DNA of 64,000 nucleotides from the NCBI RefSeq assembly GCF_024213665.1, contig NZ_JANAVP010000010.1, positions 62,001 through 126,000 on the forward strand, read 5' to 3'. The notes beneath the pieces are model-generated. The model was not told the DNA's origin and searched no databases. It saw only the letters and a list, made by a program, of their open reading frames with translations. Of this stretch, positions 8,927 through 16,988 are shown piece after piece (position 1 is the first letter of the stretch; every line of letters starts with the position of its first letter). The position numbers and the translations under genes are program-made. The DNA is from Streptomyces sp. A3M-1-3 (lineage in GTDB: Bacteria; Actinomycetota; Actinomycetes; Streptomycetales; Streptomycetaceae).

Positions 8927-10081
8927 TCAGGACAGGAAGTCGCGGGCGATGTTCTCCGCTATTTGTTCCAGCAGGGGGCCCGCCTCCGCGATGCAGCGGG
9001 CCGTGTCCGGCTCGATCTCGGTGAGGGCGTACGCGCGGCGGATGCCCGCCCTGCCCAGCGCCTCCGGGGGCAGCGCGAGGCGGCCGCACACGGCGACCAC
9101 CTCCTTGCCCTCGGCGCGCGCGGCCGCGGCGACGCCCGCCGGGGCCTTGCCGTGCAGCGTCTGCTCGTCGAGCGAGCCCTCGCCCGTGATGACGAGCGTG
9201 GCCCGGGCCAGCGCGGGGGCGAAGCCCAGTACGTCGAGCATCACCTCGATGCCGGGCCGGAAGCTCGCGCCCAGCGCGACCAGCGCGCCGTAGCCGATGC
9301 CGCCCGCGGCGCCCGCGCCCGGCGAGAGGGCGTACTCGGCGGCCTTGGGGCCGATCGACTTCTCCAGCACGAGCGCGAAGTGGGCCAGCGCAGCGTCGAG
9401 CGTGGCGACGTCCTCCGGGGAGGCGCCCTTCTGCGGTCCGTAGACGGCCGGCGCGCCCTTCGGGCCGGTGAGCGGGTTGTCCACGTCGCTCGCCAGGACG
9501 AGGTCCACGTCGGCGAAGCGCGGGTCGATGCCCGACAGATCGGCGGTGGCCAGCTCCCGCAGCGGCCCGCCGCCCGGCCCGACCGGCTCACCGTCGGCGT
9601 CCAGGAAGCGCGCGCCGAGCGCAGCCAGCATGCCCGCGCCGCCGTCGGTCGTGGCGCTGCCGCCGACGCCGAAGACGATCTGGCGGGCGCCCGCGTCGAG
9701 CGCGGCGCGGAGCAGTTCGCCCGAGCCGTACGTCGTGGAGGTCAGCGGCGCGAACACGCCCTCGGGGAGGTGCTGGAGGCCGGACGCCTCCGCCATCTCC
9801 ACCACCGCGGTGCCGTCCCGGAGGGCGAACGCCGCGGTCCGCTCCTCGCCGAGCGGTCCGGTGACCCGTACCTCCCGGCGTTCGAACCCGGCCGCCACCG
9901 CGGCGGCGACCGTGCCGTCGCCGCCGTCCGCGACGGGCAGGGTCTCCACCTGCACGCCGGGGGCGGCCTTCCGCAGCCCGGCCGTCACCCGCTCAGCGAC
10001 CTGTACGGCCGTGAGCGAGCCCTTGAATTTGTCCGCGGCGATGAGCACGCGCGCGGTCTCAGTTACTGCTCCGTCCGTCAC
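8927..10081 (-). CDS. Glycerate kinase
   Basis: Phosphorylates glycerate (usually to 2-phosphoglycerate in this family), feeding glyoxylate and serine breakdown into glycolysis. The 384-aa length and motifs match the GarK/GlxK family: VLIAADKFKGSLTA at the N-terminus, LPVADGGDGT, FGVGGSATTDGGAGM, and the C-terminal ITGEGSLDEQT. The GTG start at 10081 has AAGG only just before it; no better start exists before the conserved N-terminus. The promoter region is shared with the divergent ADP-ribosylglycohydrolase gene and contains TATACGG twice, 22 nt apart (10170 and 10192). Confidence 0.92.
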   Translation of the reverse strand: MTDGAVTETARVLIAADKFKGSLTAVQVAERVTAGLRKAAPGVQVETLPVADGGDGTVAAAVAAGFERREVRVTGPLGEERTAAFALRDGTAVVEMAEASGLQHLPEGVFAPLTSTTYGSGELLRAALDAGARQIVFGVGGSATTDGGAGMLAALGARFLDADGEPVGPGGGPLRELATADLSGIDPRFADVDLVLASDVDNPLTGPKGAPAVYGPQKGASPEDVATLDAALAHFALVLEKSIGPKAAEYALSPGAGAAGGIGYGALVALGASFRPGIEVMLDVLGFAPALARATLVITGEGSLDEQTLHGKAPAGVAAAARAEGKEVVAVCGRLALPPEALGRAGIRRAYALTEIEPDTARCIAEAGPLLEQIAENIARDFLS

Positions 10082-10274
10082 CTTGCTAATCCCTTGCTAT
10101 CGAACGTGCAGTCGCGCCGACCCGACCCTATCCGCAGGAGGGGCCACCTGCCACGGGCGCCCTGTCTCATATACGGCGCACCACTCCGCTTTATACGGAT
10201 AAGACACGCCATTGTGGGGCGACACGCTGTGCTGCTCCCACGCGCCGGACGCCGGAAGCGGGTAGACCCGGGTC

Positions 10275-11357
10275 ATGACGCCTCACGCTACGGCCGACCG
10301 GATCCACGGCGGCTGGCTCGGCCGGATCGCCGGCAACATGCTCGGGAAGCCGGTTGAACTGGGGGACTACTGGACACGCGACCGTATCGACCGCTACCTG
10401 CGGCGAGCGGACGCGCTCCCCCTCACCGACTATCTGCCGGAGCTCGAACCCCCGGCCGCGCCCGGCGAGTTCGACTTCCGGCCCGAGTGGCGGGAGTGTG
10501 TGCGCGGCCGGATCCACGGCAGCTGCCGGGACGACGACGTGGACTACGCGGTCCTCGGCTTGCACCTGCTGGAGACGCACGGGTTCGCGTTCACCACGGA
10601 ACAGGTCGGCGAACTGTGGCTGCTGCGGCTGCCGTATCTGCAGACGTTCACGGCGGAGCGGGCCGCGTACCGCAACCTCGCCAACGGTCTGAAGCCGCCG
10701 CTGACGGCCACCTTCGACAATCCGTACCAGGAGTGGATCGGCGCCCTCATCCGCGCCGACATCTTCGGCTGGACCTCACCCGGCGACCCCCGCCGCGCGG
10801 CCGCTCTCGCCCGCCGCGACGCCGTGCTCTCCCACACGGGCAACGGCGTGTACGGGGCGATGTGGGCGGCGGCGATGATCGCCGCAGCCTTCACCGCGCC
10901 CGGCCCGCGGGCCGCAGTCGAGGCCGGGCTCGGCCGTATCCCGGCGAGCAGCCGGCTCGCCCGCGCGGTCCGGCGTACCGTCGCGCTGCACGCGGCGGGG
11001 CTGGGCTGGGACCGTACGCTCAGCGAGCTGGAGGCGGAGACGAGCGGCCTCGGCTGGATCCACGCGGTGCCGAACGCCGCGATCATCACCGCCGGACTCC
11101 TGTACGGCGAGGGGGACTTCACGCGCACCATCGCCCTCACGGTCCGGGGCGGGCTGGACACCGACTCCAACGGGGCGACGGCCGGCTCGGTCGCCGGGGT
11201 GCTGTGCGGGGCGGCGGCGATCCCGCCGCAGTGGACGGAGCCGCTGGAGGACCGGGTGCGCAGCGCGGTGTTCGGCTTCGACGGCTCGGGGATCGCCGAA
11301 CTGGCCGACCGCACCGCCCGGTTGGCGGCCGACGGGGGCTCCGCGTCGCCCTCATGA
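10275..11357 (+). CDS. ADP-ribosylglycohydrolase family protein
   Basis: A 360-aa member of the ADP-ribosyl hydrolase superfamily, enzymes that remove ADP-ribose from proteins or nucleosides using two Mg ions. The opening DRIHGGWLGRIAGNMLGKP and the metal-binding segments CRDDDVDYA and GGLDTDSNGATAGS are typical. ADP-ribose chemistry recurs close by: a Nudix hydrolase follows at 11.5 kb, a sirtuin at 12.1 kb and a broken macrodomain gene at 20.2 kb. Substrate is not predictable; some homologues act on crystallin-like or unknown targets. Confidence 0.88.
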   Translation: MTPHATADRIHGGWLGRIAGNMLGKPVELGDYWTRDRIDRYLRRADALPLTDYLPELEPPAAPGEFDFRPEWRECVRGRIHGSCRDDDVDYAVLGLHLLETHGFAFTTEQVGELWLLRLPYLQTFTAERAAYRNLANGLKPPLTATFDNPYQEWIGALIRADIFGWTSPGDPRRAAALARRDAVLSHTGNGVYGAMWAAAMIAAAFTAPGPRAAVEAGLGRIPASSRLARAVRRTVALHAAGLGWDRTLSELEAETSGLGWIHAVPNAAIITAGLLYGEGDFTRTIALTVRGGLDTDSNGATAGSVAGVLCGAAAIPPQWTEPLEDRVRSAVFGFDGSGIAELADRTARLAADGGSASPS

Positions 11358-11362
11358 CCTGA

Positions 11363-11394
11363 TGTCCTCGTGTCCTCGTGTCCTCGTGTCCTCG
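11363..11394. repeat. Four tandem 8-bp repeats
   Basis: TGTCCTCG is repeated four times without interruption just after the stop of the ADP-ribosylglycohydrolase gene. This looks like slippage expansion; no function is visible. Confidence 0.85.
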
Positions 11395-11495
11395 TGACTT
11401 GGTTCCCTCATGCCGACATCCCCTGTTCCGGTGATCCCTTGAGGGTGATCGCCTGCTCCGGTGTGTCCGACCGCCGGCCGCCCTAGGCTGTCGGG

Positions 11496-11984
11496 GTGAC
11501 CTTGGACTACGCCACATACATCGCAGGCCTCCCCCGCGTCCTCGCCGGCGCCGCCGCCCTCTTCCGGGACGCCGCGGGCCGCGTTCTGCTCGTCGAGCCC
11601 AACTACCGCGAGGGCTGGGTGCTGCCCGGCGGCACGGTCGAGTCCGACCAGGGCGAGACCCCGCGCCAGGGCGCGCGCCGGGAGACGGTGGAGGAGATCG
11701 GGCTGGACGTGGAGCTGGGCCCGCTGCTGGCCGTCGACTGGGTGGTGGGTCCCGAGCGGCCGCCGATCGTCGCCTATGTGTACGACGGCGGGGTGCTGGC
11801 CGAGGAGCAGCTGGCGGCGATCCGGCTCCAGGAGGCGGAGCTGATCTCGTGGCGGCTGGTCGCCTTCGATGAGCTGGACGCGTACCTCAAGGGGACGCTG
11901 GGATGGCGGGTCCGGGCGGCGTATGCCGCGCAGGAGGCCGGTACCGGCGCGGTGGAGCTGGAGAACGGCCGCCCGGCGGGCTGA
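11496..11984 (+). CDS. Nudix hydrolase
   Basis: A 162-aa Nudix protein, an Mg-dependent hydrolase of nucleoside-diphosphate-linked compounds. The Nudix box is recognisable as GGTVES, then GETPRQGARRETVEEIGL, with the REx2EEx catalytic core intact. Compared with the consensus Gx5Ex7REUXEExGU there are two extra residues between the leading GG and the first conserved Glu. The GTG start at 11496 follows a GGGG run. Substrate unknown; NAD- or ADP-ribose-type compounds would suit the neighbours but that is inference. Confidence 0.88.
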   Translation: MTLDYATYIAGLPRVLAGAAALFRDAAGRVLLVEPNYREGWVLPGGTVESDQGETPRQGARRETVEEIGLDVELGPLLAVDWVVGPERPPIVAYVYDGGVLAEEQLAAIRLQEAELISWRLVAFDELDAYLKGTLGWRVRAAYAAQEAGTGAVELENGRPAG

Positions 11985-11994
11985 CCCGGCTCAG

Positions 11995-12030
11995 CCCTGC
12001 GGCTCCTGCGGCCCCTGCGGCCCCTGCGGG
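11995..12030. repeat. Four tandem 9-bp repeats
   Basis: Four copies of CCTGCGGC-type 9-mers (the second with T for C at the first base, the last with G at the end) lie between the Nudix and sirtuin genes. They are probably slippage-derived. Confidence 0.75.
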
Positions 12031-12099
12031 CTGCCCACTCCCGCCGGCACCGGCACAATCCGCTCGCCGGGCCGGCGCTCCGCTGCGTACCCTCGCCGC

Positions 12100-12876
12100 A
12101 TGAGCGAGAACGGGACCACGCCCCGCAAGCCTCTCGTCGCCCTGCTCAGCGGCGCCGGGATCTCCACGGACTCCGGCATCCCGGATTATCGCGGGCCGGA
12201 CGGCCTGTGGCGGCGCGATCCCGCGGCGGAGAAGCTCGCCACGTACGACTTCTACATGGCCGATCCCGAGATCCGCCGCCGCTCCTGGCAGATGCGGGCG
12301 AACAGTCCCACGCTGCGGGCGCAGCCGAATGCCGCACACCACGCCGTCGTCGAGCTGGAGCGTTCCGGGACGCCGGTGCGGGTGATCACGCAGAACGTCG
12401 ACGGGCTGCACCAGCTGGCCGGGCTGCCGGCGCGTAAGGTGCTCGAACTGCACGGCACGGCACGAGCCGTGACCTGCACGCGCTGCAAGGTCCCCTCCTC
12501 GATGGAGGACGCGCTGGCGCGGGTTGCGGCGGGTGAGGAAGACCCGCCGTGCCTGGAGTGCGGGGGCATCCTGAAGTCGGCGACCGTGATGTTCGGCGAG
12601 CGGCTCGACCCGGTGGTGCTGGGTGAGGCGATGGCGATCGCGAAGGCGTGCGAGGTGTTCATCGCGGTCGGCACCAGCCTCCAGGTGCAGCCGGCCGCCT
12701 CGCTGGCGGGCATCGCGGCCGAGCACGGGGCGCGTCTGGTGGTGGTGAACGCCGAGCCCACGCCGTACGACGACGCGGCGGACGAGGTCGTACGCGAACG
12801 CATCGGCAGGGCGCTGCCCGCCCTGCTGAAGCGGCTGGCCACCGGGGAGACCTGGAGCCAGGCCCAGGGCGCCTAG
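12100..12876 (+). CDS. cobB: NAD-dependent protein deacylase (Sir2/CobB family)
   Basis: Removes acyl groups from lysine using NAD, releasing O-acyl-ADP-ribose and nicotinamide. The 258-aa protein has the sirtuin signatures in order: GAGISTDSGIPDYRGPDG near residue 20, TQNVDGLHQLAG with the catalytic His, a zinc site CTRC...CLEC, then GTSLQVQPAA and VNAEPTPYD. The ATG at 12100 agrees with family length; the frame is open to 11869 but the extra part is not conserved. It is a typical actinobacterial stand-alone sirtuin. Confidence 0.94.
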   Translation: MSENGTTPRKPLVALLSGAGISTDSGIPDYRGPDGLWRRDPAAEKLATYDFYMADPEIRRRSWQMRANSPTLRAQPNAAHHAVVELERSGTPVRVITQNVDGLHQLAGLPARKVLELHGTARAVTCTRCKVPSSMEDALARVAAGEEDPPCLECGGILKSATVMFGERLDPVVLGEAMAIAKACEVFIAVGTSLQVQPAASLAGIAAEHGARLVVVNAEPTPYDDAADEVVRERIGRALPALLKRLATGETWSQAQGA

Positions 12877-12918
12877 CTAGTCCGGTCCGGCCGATCATGC
12901 CGGCTCGCGTGCCCGCAG

Positions 12919-13054
12919 TGACATCAGCCGCTCCGCGGCGGGTCGCGCCTCGCCGCGTTGTCGTCGGTCACCGACGTCCCCCACAGCTACCTCCCCCAGC
13001 TACCGCTGGGGGTGCCCCCACCGCATCGCCCGTCGCGGCAGCGACTGATGTCAC
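12919..13054. repeat. 136-bp element bounded by inverted repeats (MITE-like)
   Basis: GTGACATCAG at 12919-12928 is answered by CTGATGTCAC at 13045-13054, and homology continues inward for about 25 bp with a few mismatches. Inside are a near-perfect dyad (CGTCGGT-C-ACCGACG, 12962-12976) and a hairpin CCCCCAGC-TACC-GCTGGGGG (12993-13012). Such nested symmetry is typical of a small non-autonomous mobile element or a structured intergenic repeat. No ORF is inside. It separates the sirtuin gene from ogt. Confidence 0.55.
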
Positions 13055-13125
13055 GGCCTCCTCCGCCTTGCGATCCACGGCACCACACCCCGCTCCCTGA
13101 TCCGGCCTGACCGACCGGACAGGAC

Positions 13126-13644
13126 CTAGAACAGGGTGGTTCCGGGGGTGTCCTCGCCGCGTTCGAACGCCAGCAGCCGCTGCTTGCGGTCCAGGCCGCC
13201 GCCGTAGCCGGTGAGGCCGCCCGACGCACCGATGACCCGGTGGCAGGGGACGATGATCCCGATCGGGTTCTTGCCGTTGGCCAGGCCCACCGCCCGGGAG
13301 GCGCCCGCCTTGCCGAGGCGTACGGCCAGCTCGCCGTACGACCAGGTCTCGCCGTACGGGATCTGCCGCAGCTGGTCCCAGACACTGCGCTGGAAGGCGG
13401 TGCCGTCCAGTCGCATCGGCAGGTCGAACTCCTTCAGGTCGCCCGCGAAGTAGGCGTCCAGCTGGCGGATCACCTCGGTGAACGGGGTCTCGTCGGGCAC
13501 GCCGAAGGACTCCTCCGGCGGCCGGTGGCGCTGCCCGGCCATGTAGAGGCCGCAGAGCGTGCCGTCGGCCGCGACGAGGGTGAGGGGGCCGTAGGGGCTG
13601 TCGGTGACGGTGTGCTGTCTGGTCTCGGTCTGCGTGGGGGACAT
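13126..13644 (-). CDS. ogt: Methylated-DNA--protein-cysteine methyltransferase
   Basis: Suicide repair enzyme that moves alkyl groups from O6-alkylguanine to its own cysteine. The 172-aa product contains the active-site motif IIVPCHRVIG, the Asn-wedge region YGETWSYGELA, and the C-terminal GGLDRKQRLLAFE. It starts 9 nt after the stop of the Ada-AlkA gene, so the two form a minus-strand alkylation-damage operon. The promoter must lie upstream of the Ada-AlkA gene. Confidence 0.94.
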   Translation of the reverse strand: MSPTQTETRQHTVTDSPYGPLTLVAADGTLCGLYMAGQRHRPPEESFGVPDETPFTEVIRQLDAYFAGDLKEFDLPMRLDGTAFQRSVWDQLRQIPYGETWSYGELAVRLGKAGASRAVGLANGKNPIGIIVPCHRVIGASGGLTGYGGGLDRKQRLLAFERGEDTPGTTLF

Positions 13645-13653
13645 GCGGGCTCC

Positions 13654-15126
13654 TTATGCCGGCAGGTGGTTGATGGGGTGGCCGTCCGTGGCCCAGAGGT
13701 ACTGGACGGCATACGCCCGCCAGGGGCGCCACTGGGCCGCGCGGGCGCTCAGCGCGGCGGGGGTGGACGGCAGGCCCAGCTCCTGGGCGGCGCGCCGCAT
13801 GCCGAGGTCGGTGGGCAGGAACGCGTCCGGGTCGCCGAGTGCGCGCATCGCGATCACCTCGACGGTCCAGGGCCCGAACCCGGGCAGCGCGGTGAGCCGG
13901 TCGCGGGCCTTGTCCCAGTCGCTGTCGAAGCCGAGCTTCAGCGACCCGTCGGCGAGGGCGCCGACCAGCGTGGTCAGGGTGGTGCGGCGGCTGCGCGGCA
14001 GCGCGAGCGCCTCCGGGTCCAGAGCGGCCAGGGCTTCCGGCGCCGGGAAGAGGTGGGTGAGGCCGCCGGCCGGGTCCTCGACCGTCTCGCCGTGGGCGGT
14101 GACCAGCCGGGCCGCGTGGGTGCGGGCGGCGGCCGTGGAGACCTGCTGGCCGAGAACGGCCCGTACCGCGAACTCCGCGGCGTCGACGGTGCGCGGCACC
14201 CGGCGGCCGGGCGCCTTGTCCACGAGCGGGGCGAGCAGCGGGTCGGTGCGCAGCTGGTCGTCGACGGCGACCGGATCGGCGTCGAGGTCGAGCATCCAGC
14301 GGCACCGGCTGATGGCAATGGTGAGATCGCGCAGATCGGTGAGCGCCAGCTGACAGGCGATGTGGTCGGGCCGGGGGGCGAGGGTGACGATTCCGGTTCC
14401 GTACGGCAGTCGCAGCGTGCGGCGGTACGCCCCGTCGCGCCACTCTTCCACGCCTGGCACGGCGGTGGCGGCCAGGTGCCCCAGGAGGTTGTCGGGGTTG
14501 AGGGGGGCGCGGAACGGCAGCCGCAGGGAGAGCTGGCCGGGGGTCTGCGGCAGCGGACGGCTACGCGTCGAGCGGAGGCGCAGTTCGCTCGGGGCGATGG
14601 CGAAGACCTCGCGGACCGTGTCGTTGAAGGTACGGATCGAGGAGAATCCGGCCGCGAAGGCGATGTCCGCCATGGGCAGGCTGGTGGTCTCGACGAGGAG
14701 GCGGGCGGTCTGCGCCCGCTGCGCCCGTGCCAGTGCCAGCGGCCCGGCGCCCAGCTCGGCGCGCAGCTGCCGCTCGATCTGCCGGGTGGAGTAGCCGAGG
14801 TGCGCGGCGAGCCCGGGGACGCCCTCGCGGTCCACGACACCGTCCCGGATGAGCCGCATCGCGCGGGCGACGGCGTCGGCGCGGGCGTTCCACTCCGGGG
14901 AGCCGGGGCTGGTGTCGGGGCGGCAGCGCTTGCAGGCGCGGAAGCCGGCCTGCTGGCATGCGGCCGCGCTCGGCAGGAAGGTCATGTTCTCGACCTTGGG
15001 CGGCACGGCCGGGCAGCTCGGACGGCAGTAGATCCGGGTGGTCAGTACGGCGGTGAAGAACCATCCGTCGAAGCGGGCGTCCTTCGACTGCACGGCGCGT
15101 ACGCAGCGCTCGGTGTCGGTGTGCAT
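13654..15126 (-). CDS. Ada-type regulator fused to AlkA 3-methyladenine DNA glycosylase
   Basis: A 490-aa three-part protein. Residues about 1-75 are the Ada metal-binding domain with four cysteines (IYCRPSCP and CKRCRPD) that accept methyl groups from phosphotriesters. Residues about 85-190 are an AraC-type helix-turn-helix (LGYSTRQIERQLRAELGAGPLALARAQR). The rest is an AlkA-like HhH glycosylase (LPGFGPWTVEVIAMRALGDPDAF with the catalytic Asp). It senses methylation, activates transcription and excises alkylated bases. I use the ATG at 15126; the ORF extends upstream only through a neighbouring pseudogene. This architecture is common in actinomycetes. Confidence 0.94.
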   Translation of the reverse strand: MHTDTERCVRAVQSKDARFDGWFFTAVLTTRIYCRPSCPAVPPKVENMTFLPSAAACQQAGFRACKRCRPDTSPGSPEWNARADAVARAMRLIRDGVVDREGVPGLAAHLGYSTRQIERQLRAELGAGPLALARAQRAQTARLLVETTSLPMADIAFAAGFSSIRTFNDTVREVFAIAPSELRLRSTRSRPLPQTPGQLSLRLPFRAPLNPDNLLGHLAATAVPGVEEWRDGAYRRTLRLPYGTGIVTLAPRPDHIACQLALTDLRDLTIAISRCRWMLDLDADPVAVDDQLRTDPLLAPLVDKAPGRRVPRTVDAAEFAVRAVLGQQVSTAAARTHAARLVTAHGETVEDPAGGLTHLFPAPEALAALDPEALALPRSRRTTLTTLVGALADGSLKLGFDSDWDKARDRLTALPGFGPWTVEVIAMRALGDPDAFLPTDLGMRRAAQELGLPSTPAALSARAAQWRPWRAYAVQYLWATDGHPINHLPA

Positions 15127-15175
15127 GCTCCAAGGATCGGGCACGGCCGTGGCCCGGGCTGGCGGATTTCCGACA

Positions 15176-15701
15176 TCAACCCTGCGCTGCCAGGGCTGCC
15201 TCGAGCGCGAGGCGCTTGAGCTCGTGGACGGTGAAGATGACCGGCGTCTCGGGAGCGGCCTCCTTGAACTCGTGGGCCAGCGAACTCGTGGGCCGGCGCG
15301 AGCGCCTTCTCCAGCTCGGGCCGGACCTTGATGCGCGTGCTGATCTGCTCGTGGAAGACCTTGTGGCACTCCGCCCGGCGGAGGGCTTCGAGCCGGCTCG
15401 CCAGCTCCTGCCGGGCGGTCGACGTGCGGGCGTACCCGATCCGCACCGGCCGCTCCGTACGCGGCGCCGGGACCACGGCGAGCGCCGGGCCCTGCTTCCA
15501 CGCGCGGCCGGGGCCGCGGTCGGCGGGGACCGGGATCTCCAGTTCCTCGCGGAGCGCGGGCACGAGGACGAAGCGCGGGGTGTGGTACTTCGCGGCGGTC
15601 TTCCCGCCCCGGGTGCGGCAGGCGCTGCCAGCAGGCGCGTCTCAGTTCGGGCAGTCGTGACGTTCTACCGCCAACGCGGCCTGATCGGGCGTCAAATCCA
15701 T
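15176..15701 (-). pseudogene. Decayed serine recombinase (resolvase) gene
   Basis: Reading from the ATG at 15701 gives a zinc-finger-like lead (AALAVERHDCPN, stop, DAPAGSACRTR, KTAAKYHTPRFVL), a linker, then a resolvase N-terminal domain with the active-site segment VRIGYARTSTARQE and ISTRIKVRPELEKAL. Three lesions are visible. A TGA replaces the expected Cys codon after CPN. A 16-bp tandem duplication (15266-15281 and 15282-15297) shifts the frame. The protein also ends just after HELKRLA, losing the rest of the catalytic domain and the DNA-binding part. It lies against the Ada-AlkA start and is probably the stub of an old integrated element. Confidence 0.82.
15266..15297. repeat. 16-bp tandem duplication that breaks the recombinase frame
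   Basis: GAACTCGTGGGCCAGC is followed directly by GAACTCGTGGGCCGGC. Sixteen is not a multiple of three, so the duplication shifts the reading frame of the minus-strand recombinase gene. The single mismatch shows it is not very recent or arose with an error. Confidence 0.9.
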
Positions 15702-15806
15702 GACGGCAGTCTCTCAGAAGTGCCTCGCACAACACGCAGGTTTCGACAGGACTTTTGCGAACGGCGACCTGCGGAAACGTGATCACTCCGGGGCCTGTCG
15801 CAGAAC

Positions 15807-15830
15807 TCTCACAGATGACCATTTGTGAGA
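15807..15830. promoter_or_regulatory. 24-bp imperfect dyad, possible operator
   Basis: TCTCACA and TGTGAGA flank ATG-AC-CAT, giving a palindrome with 10 of 12 positions paired. It lies between the end of the ECF sigma gene and the start of the recombinase pseudogene. Whether it controlled the dead recombinase gene or is unrelated cannot be told. The rest of 15702-15912 shows nothing further. Confidence 0.35.
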
Positions 15831-15912
15831 ATGAGGCCGAGGGCATCACCCTTCGGGGCCCGGTGTTCAGCGCTGCACCTGACCCCCCAGGTGGCTGACC
15901 GCCACCGGGAAT

Positions 15913-16809
15913 TCATCGCAGGGTGAGCGGGGTCTCGGATTCGACGCGGGACAGCTTCTCCGGGTTGCGGACGTAGTAGAGGCCGGTGATGCGGGCGTCC
16001 TCGACGCGGATCGCCATGATGCCGTCGATCTCCCCGTCCAGGTGTACGAGGAGTGCCGGGCTGCCGTTGACCACGGTGGGGCCGACGGTGATCGGGAGTT
16101 CGTTCTTGCCGAGCCCACCGATCATGAGACGGGCCACCTTCCAGGCGCCGGTGATCGGCCGCGGCGCGGCCTGCTTGATGCCACCGCCGTCGCTCACCAG
16201 GACGACCTCCGGGGCGAGCACGTCAAGGAGGCCCTGCAGGTCCCCGCTGTCGAGCGCGCGCTGGAACGACTCCAGAGCCGCCCGGGTCTCGCTCGCGGAG
16301 ACCACCTCGCGAGGGCGGCGGGCATCGACGTGCCGGCGGGCGCGGTGCGCGATCTGGCGGACGGCCGCGGGGCTCTTGTCGACGGCGGCCGCGATCTCCT
16401 CGTAGCCGACGTCGAAGACCTCGCGCAGCACGAAAACGGCGCGCTCGGTGGGCGACAGCGTCTCCAGGACGAGCATGACCGCCATCGACACGCTCTCGGC
16501 GAGCTCGACGTCCTGGGCCACGTCCGGCGCGGTGAGCAGCGGCTCGGGCAGCCAGGGGCCGACGTAGGCCTCCTTGCGGCGCGTCATCATGCGCAGCCGG
16601 TTGAGCGACTGGCGGGTCGTGATCCGGACCAGGTAGGCGCGCTGGTCGCTCACCTGTCCCAGGTCGACCTTGACCCACCGCAGCCAGGTCTCCTGGAGGA
16701 CGTCCTCGGCGTCGGCCGCCGATCCGAGTATCTCGTAGGCGACGGTGAAGAGCAGGTTGCGGTGGGCGACGAAAGTCTCGGTCGCCGGGTCAGTGGCGTG
16801 GTCGCTCAT
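15913..16809 (-). CDS. ECF41-group RNA polymerase sigma factor with SnoaL-like tail
   Basis: A 298-aa sigma factor. Residues about 10-75 are region 2 (HRNLLFTVAYEILGSAADAE), about 125-175 region 4 (LSPTERAVFVLREVFDVGYEEIA), and about 190-298 a C-terminal SnoaL-like domain containing VLVSDGGGIK, the DGGGK-type motif that marks the ECF41 group. In that group the tail replaces an anti-sigma factor and tunes activity. The ATG at 16809 has GGAGAGG upstream. It follows an FAD oxidoreductase gene on the same strand, the usual kind of ECF41 partner, which has a matching promoter. Confidence 0.9.
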   Translation of the reverse strand: MSDHATDPATETFVAHRNLLFTVAYEILGSAADAEDVLQETWLRWVKVDLGQVSDQRAYLVRITTRQSLNRLRMMTRRKEAYVGPWLPEPLLTAPDVAQDVELAESVSMAVMLVLETLSPTERAVFVLREVFDVGYEEIAAAVDKSPAAVRQIAHRARRHVDARRPREVVSASETRAALESFQRALDSGDLQGLLDVLAPEVVLVSDGGGIKQAAPRPITGAWKVARLMIGGLGKNELPITVGPTVVNGSPALLVHLDGEIDGIMAIRVEDARITGLYYVRNPEKLSRVESETPLTLR

Positions 16810-16988
16810 ATCTCGAACCCTCTCCTTCGCGGCCGGCCCTGTTTGCCGAAGGCCTTCAAGCGTGCATCCACAGCAAGGTCCCTTTCGTTGGTAGCCGCGC
16901 ATGCGCGAGGCGGTGCCCCGCAATCAGGGCGCCGCCGCACGACATGCAGTCCAGATCCGTTCATGATCGACGGATCGGCCACCGAGGC

